Shown piece after piece: positions 52,801 to 64,000 of a DNA stretch of 64,000 bases. The DNA lies in assembly GCA_034687125.1 (NCBI GenBank), contig JAQGBZ010000094.1:1-64000 (forward strand), in the 5' to 3' direction. The notes under the pieces were generated by a model. That model was not told where the DNA came from and did not search any database. It saw only the letters and a program-made list of their open reading frames with translations. Each line of letters starts with the position of its first letter. Positions within the stretch are counted from its first letter, which is position 1. Source of the stretch: Neelides folsomi. Taxonomy: Eukaryota; Arthropoda; Collembola; Neelipleona; Neelidae. The position numbers were made by a program, and so were the translations under genes.

Positions 52801-55800
52801 CGCCAAGTGGACGTCGAAGCCCCTCGCAGAACAAAATTGAAAGGAACGCACTTGAAGGATTAAAATCTCTTTAATAAACCCTCTTTTTAATTCACATCCA
52901 CTTGATGAGGACGCAACCCACTTGAAGAACTCTCTGCGGCCTCACTTATTTAAATTCTTTACATCGCTCGTTAAAATTGTGAGAGATAAATTAAACCTAT
53001 GCTCTGTCCAAATCACCACATGGATCACTCTTCATCGATAGGGGACCAGGACCATGAATTAATGTTATTTTATTTAGGATGTAATATTTTACAAATATGT
53101 ATCTTAAGTGTATTCTAGGATATATTTAGATTTATATACTATACTCCTATTTAGATTCAATAGTGAACTAATGACGCTTAGGTAATATTTCTAACCCTAT
53201 CTAGTAGTATGTTTACAATTACAGATATATATATTATAATTATTAGCATCAAGACAATCGTATACACTTATATTGTATTTTGGCAACAAATAAAAATAAA
53301 ATTTAAAAATCGTTCCAATTTTTTATTTATTGGTTGTATTTTTTAAGCATTGTTTTTTGAAGCATATTAGCAATATTGTTTTTGTTGAATTTATTGTAAT
53401 GTGCAGGGAATGTAAATGCCATTCAAAGTGATTTCCAAAGATAAGGCCTGCGGAATGAAGCGTAAAAGGATTTAAAACAAAATAATTCAACAATTGTGAA
53501 TTCTGGTCAAAGGGCGGTGGAGCAATGACAGAATGATTGAAGAGAAAGATTGAATTTGAGTCCAACGGCCTGGAAGAAACAAGGTGAAAGAGAAATGAAG
53601 TTGGATGGGAATCTCCAAGAATATTAATTGAGCCTTTACAACTACTCTATTTCCTATACTATGTATAAAACGATATATGGAAGTATGTATATCAATATTT
53701 TATATAAGAATAATGGTATTTATATCTAACTTGGTTGTATCCTCACGTATTTCATAAATGGTAATTCCCTTATAATGATCATTAATTTAATTGGCTCCTT
53801 GATTTAATTCCATAGTGTACTTGTATTATTCATGTAATATAATAACCATCAAATGCAAAAATACTTACAGAGAGATGATATAGAGTAAAACTTTATTAGC
53901 TTTAATCAATTGCATAATATAAAGTAATCCACAATTTATTATCATAATTGCAGAAATGCTTACCTTTAGTTTGACACACCGAAGAACAGAATCTAAAGTA
54001 AGACTGAATTAATAGAATAGATGAATAATTATTTTAAATAATATTATATAATATAATTATATATTTAATCTATCTGTTGAATGAAATATAATTTTTATTA
54101 TTATGAAACTATTTCATTGAGATGTTAATTTATGGAATAAACAATATAAACAGTGGTATAGAATCGGGAACACTAAAATGCTTCTGGACCAACAAAGACT
54201 CGAGTTTGACGAAACGCCGCTAGATGATCTGGATGGAATTGTTCTGTCTCATCTCATCGATATAGCATATCTTCATATACAGCAAACCGTTTTTCCGCTT
54301 CCTCGCCCTTTTGGTTCAACATCGTATAAAATATGACAATAAAGAGACAAAAAATTAAACGAGTTTCGATCTCACATTAAATGATTTTTCAATGAAATAT
54401 TAACTCACGATAATAAATTGAATTAATAATTTAAAACATATGGAAATGAAAAAATGGCAATTTCGTACTTGACACTTTATTTTTCATCTTCGTTCATCTT
54501 GTTATAATAATTGAATAAGTCTGTATGTATTTACGAACGAGTGAACGCATATTCTTGTACATATATAAGTTAGTTAGATAATTCCATTATAATTACTCTT
54601 ACATGTAGGTAGTAGGGGTACATTCTTCAATTATTTTATGTATATAATATGCATATGTATGTATCATATTTATAAGTGTTCACTAAAGACTAATTTTGTT
54701 TGATTAGTTATTGACCTATGCTCTATAAGTTAATTAGTTCATTAGATACAATTTACATTAATTATTAGAGTTAGTATCACTATTCTATAGTAATATAGTA
54801 GGTGCAATGATCTCCGCTACTTCCAATCCATTGGTTCTCCCTTCTGAAACCTCCATTTAATATATAATATATATTATGTAGGCATTTAACTACATAATAA
54901 TTAGAACCACTTGCCCCATTCATTTCGCGTGAAAACATTGTAAAGTTTAGTCAACCTATAGGAACTCTATGAATGTAATTAACAACGCACAAAAGACGAA
55001 ATCGAAATTAGTTAGCTTTATAAATATTAAATTCAAATCCCATCATGATTTCACACAAATTACAATTACACACAACTTTAATAATTACAGGTTCTTTTAA
55101 AAAGAGTTGTCCAATTTATACCTATGATTACTAATTCAATGAATAAATATATGGTATATCATATACCGTACCAATACCTATAGGTATCAGTATATGCTTA
55201 AACTCAACTTTGAAACTTTGGTTTCGGCTCCTGAAGGCTTTGATAGATCTTACATTTGAAATGCTTTTAACTTCAGTTACCTATTACGTATTTTTATATA
55301 GAAATTGAAAGATGCCATGGATTTGCAAGACGATCAAATCAGATAGTTAAAATTATGAGCATAATGAATTTAAAATCTTCATTAAATAATTATTTTATCT
55401 TCAGATAAGAGGGTTAAAAATTCAAATATGATTTGGTTCGATATTATAATTCATATAGGTATCAATATTATATATTCATTTCCCTACATATACATATATA
55501 ATCTGAGGTTGAGTGAAAACGCTTTCATTCATATATAATGTATAATTATTTTCTCCTCTTATATATCTATTTATGAAAGTGTAAAAAGAATACTCGCTAA
55601 TATGCAATGAGAAAATTCAGTCTTAAATCAAAATTCAATTATATTATATAATGAATATAATGGGAGCAAACTGTATGGTAAACAACTTATATATTTATTA
55701 CAATGAAAACAAACGGGAGTTTGATTGTTACACATAACGAATGAATCTCCTGATCTCGTAAATTTAACCGGATTAAATCAATTAAGGCATGTAAAGTCAA

Positions 55801-57560
55801 GAAATAATAAGCAATTAATTATAAGATAATTAAAAGATAATTAATCTTTGAAAATTCAGATGAATTATGCGGTTAAAATGAATCAATTATTATGCATATA
55901 AAGATGAAAAGATTGTATAATTGAAATTTTCGAACTGGTAGCTTAATCAGCTGATAGCTATAAAATAGTGATTTTATCGATTCTTACCAATCAGATTAAG
56001 TTTCAATATTTCATTTTAAGTATTAGGCATTTATATTTAAATTTATAGCCTATTTGAAAGAACTTGTCAATAGAAATCTAGGCGTCAGTTTTTCTGAATC
56101 TCCTTATATTCTTTTTCAGAATGCAAATTTTATTTGCAAATGATAAAATTAGCGTAAGTTTTTACGTGTAATGTTATTTTCCAAATTACTTTATTGCCAT
56201 TATTTATAATGAGACCTTTGGCTTATGGACATTTCTACTTTAATCATTTAATGATTTTCACGATATTATTTTTGTGTGACTACTATAGATATTAAGAGTT
56301 TTTATTAATTTAATAAATGATTTTAATCCACTGAAAAAATGTTATTTTATTGTATTATTAAAGTGTATTTTTTCTGTTGAATCATGTCATTAACTTGCAA
56401 ATCCAAGATAAAACTACTTCTGTTAGATAATATGAATTTAAAGAGATCTTGTAGCATCAAAAACGCAATAATTTTTTTTATAAATTAAACAAATTACCTT
56501 CATTATAAACACAAATAATTAATTAGTGTACTTTTAATTAACATTATTTTTGGTGTGGTGAAACCCTGTTTTGAACTCGACATTTCAAATTCGTGATGAT
56601 TCCTCAATCAATATCTAAAAAATGATGAAGATCAACACGAGAATCCTTTGTATTTTTATGAACCTTCCATGATTTTTATTCGATGACACAATGATATCAT
56701 ATTATCTAATATTTACCTATTTATAATTCCTTATCATATAAAACTTAAATACTTACTCACAATACTCGTAGAGTTTGCAATTACAATGCAGATCATGTAG
56801 GAATTAACACAAATAAATAATAATTATGAGATAATCAAAAAAGTTAGTAATAACATACAAACAAATAGTTCACAACTCGAAAACGTGTGGTATTTTATTG
56901 TAACTATAGTATATCCTATATAGGAAAACACCGGGACACGTTGAATGGGAACGGACGCCGCTCCGCTCTTTAAAAGCTGGAGAATTAAAGAAATAAATAA
57001 CTAGAAATCATTTTCAATTTACATTAAATATTACTCCTCATTAATAGCCGTGTAGTAGGTGTAGGGTGCACAAAAGGTGGGATTTAACAATTATTAGTTT
57101 TTATCAAAAGATGTAGAATAACATTTTGACTCTTTCCGACCTTATTTTACAATCCACTTTTTTTATAAATTATATAGGTATAGGTTAATAGGAAAACAAG
57201 CAACACATTGCGTCATCGTCTCGTCGCCACATCACACTCACAGTCTTGTTCCAACAACGAAGTGACTTGTGACGCACATTTATTTAAATACCTTTATTAT
57301 TTAAATCCATTTACAACAAATTTATATATACAAATAGCATTTTGAAATGAATTATTAATAAGTACTCTACATAAGTCAAAAAGCTATTTCATAAACTATA
57401 GTATAGTAGCCCACAAGTCATTTTTACAACAATTATGTTTTTATAATATTACTCTACATACATCTTAATAAATACTTTTAGTACCCCCAAAATCCTCTTT
57501 TGAGTTGCCTCATTGCTTTAGCTGTCGTTGAAATTTGTTTGTAGCTTTAAACACGATCAT
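46870..57560. other. gene-poor spacer downstream of BCL11
   Basis: Mixed or GC-richer blocks at 46900-48350 and 50900-53040 alternate with AT-rich blocks at 48350-49060, 49540-50000, 50130-50900 and, very long, 53050-57560. A 208-codon minus-strand open frame (47624-46998) is the longest unassigned frame; it is Gly/Ser/Pro-rich and looks noncoding. A piece at 54121-54339 is open in several frames on both strands. Short pieces with acceptor-like and donor-like edges at 56976-56932 and 53992-53964 (minus) are unproven. Confidence 0.45.
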
Positions 57561-57569
57561 GTATTTACC

Positions 57570-58080
57570 TGGTTGGTATTTAATTGAATAATGTAAGACT
57601 TTTTCCTCGATTTACGATTTAAACTATCCGAAGGCCTCTTCAAATTTCTATTACACTTTGGGTAAATAAATTTAAATAAATTAGATGGGAATTTGTGAAT
57701 AGAAAAGGAAATGATAGATTTGCACAATTAATATTTTTGCCTCATTCATTATCATCCTGATTACATTGGGGAGAACTAAAATAAATAGCCAGATTGATTT
57801 TCACAAATGGCGATTCACTTTGGCCATTTCTTTTGGGAAACTCCACAGAGTTTTGAAGCCTTTCTCCGCTTGGAGGCTCGCGGAAGACGGGATAGTAATT
57901 CTAATACATGAGCATTCGTCGATCAACCTTGATGGTACGGATGAAAGTGCCAAGGGAGATATGTTCGGGCGTCCCACTTCACCTGAGAGGCCTTTAGGAG
58001 AAGAGGCCAGTCGAGGGAGAAACGAGAGATGAGAAATGGGAGTGGAGCGGGATGGTGGAACTCCCTCCCCAGGGCAACAG
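57570..58080 (-). other. probable BCL11 3'UTR and downstream flank
   Basis: 57766-58080 keeps a balanced composition directly after the BCL11 stop and drops to AT-rich sequence below about 57760, as expected for a 3'UTR. No AATAAA was found close by on the minus strand; an ATTAAA lies at 57584-57579. A stop-free piece at 57655-57569, ending in a GTAAAT donor, could be an alternative 3' exon, but nothing proves it. Confidence 0.4.

Positions 58081-64000
<5,920 letters not shown>

Overview
The window looks like nuclear DNA of an animal, most likely an arthropod; a crustacean would fit, but that is a guess. Evidence: introns of roughly 60-200 nt with GT..AG ends in the compact genes, AT-rich spacer DNA, a Tc1/mariner-type DDE transposon, and three animal genes recognisable only after splicing. 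None of the three is a single open frame, so all exon models below were built by hand from splice sites, phase continuity and remembered family sequences. Layout: (1) about 1.4-6.4 kb, + strand: 3' two-thirds of DNAI7/CASC1 (an axonemal inner-arm dynein intermediate-chain factor), ten exons, 5' end outside the window. (2) 6.6-13.4 kb, - strand: a complete NUP188 nucleoporin, 20 exons, 1,539 codons. DNAI7 and NUP188 are tail to tail, with poly(A) signals only about 30 nt apart. (3) 13.4-57.7 kb: a gene-poor stretch of about 44 kb in which mixed-composition blocks of 1-6 kb alternate with very AT-rich blocks. It holds one decayed DD37E Tc1/mariner element (22.4-23.9 kb), a GC-richer segment with several perfect hairpins (19.5-19.8 kb) that may be a structured RNA, small MITE-like or hairpin repeats, and one well-formed but unrecognised exon with a TATA box (46.6-46.9 kb). 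(4) 58.1-60.9 kb, - strand: the last three exons of BCL11, a C2H2 zinc-finger transcription repressor; 61-64 kb is probably its intron and the N-terminal exon(s) lie beyond the right edge. The three genes do not form a pathway: one serves ciliary/flagellar motility, one the nuclear pore scaffold, one developmental transcription. The long gene-poor flank next to BCL11 is the kind of landscape expected for a developmental regulator and may carry its enhancers (inference). No previously undescribed system could be proven; the strongest leads are the hairpin-rich segment at 19.5-19.8 kb, the orphan exon at 46.6 kb, and a stop-free, frame-preserving 72-nt intron in BCL11.
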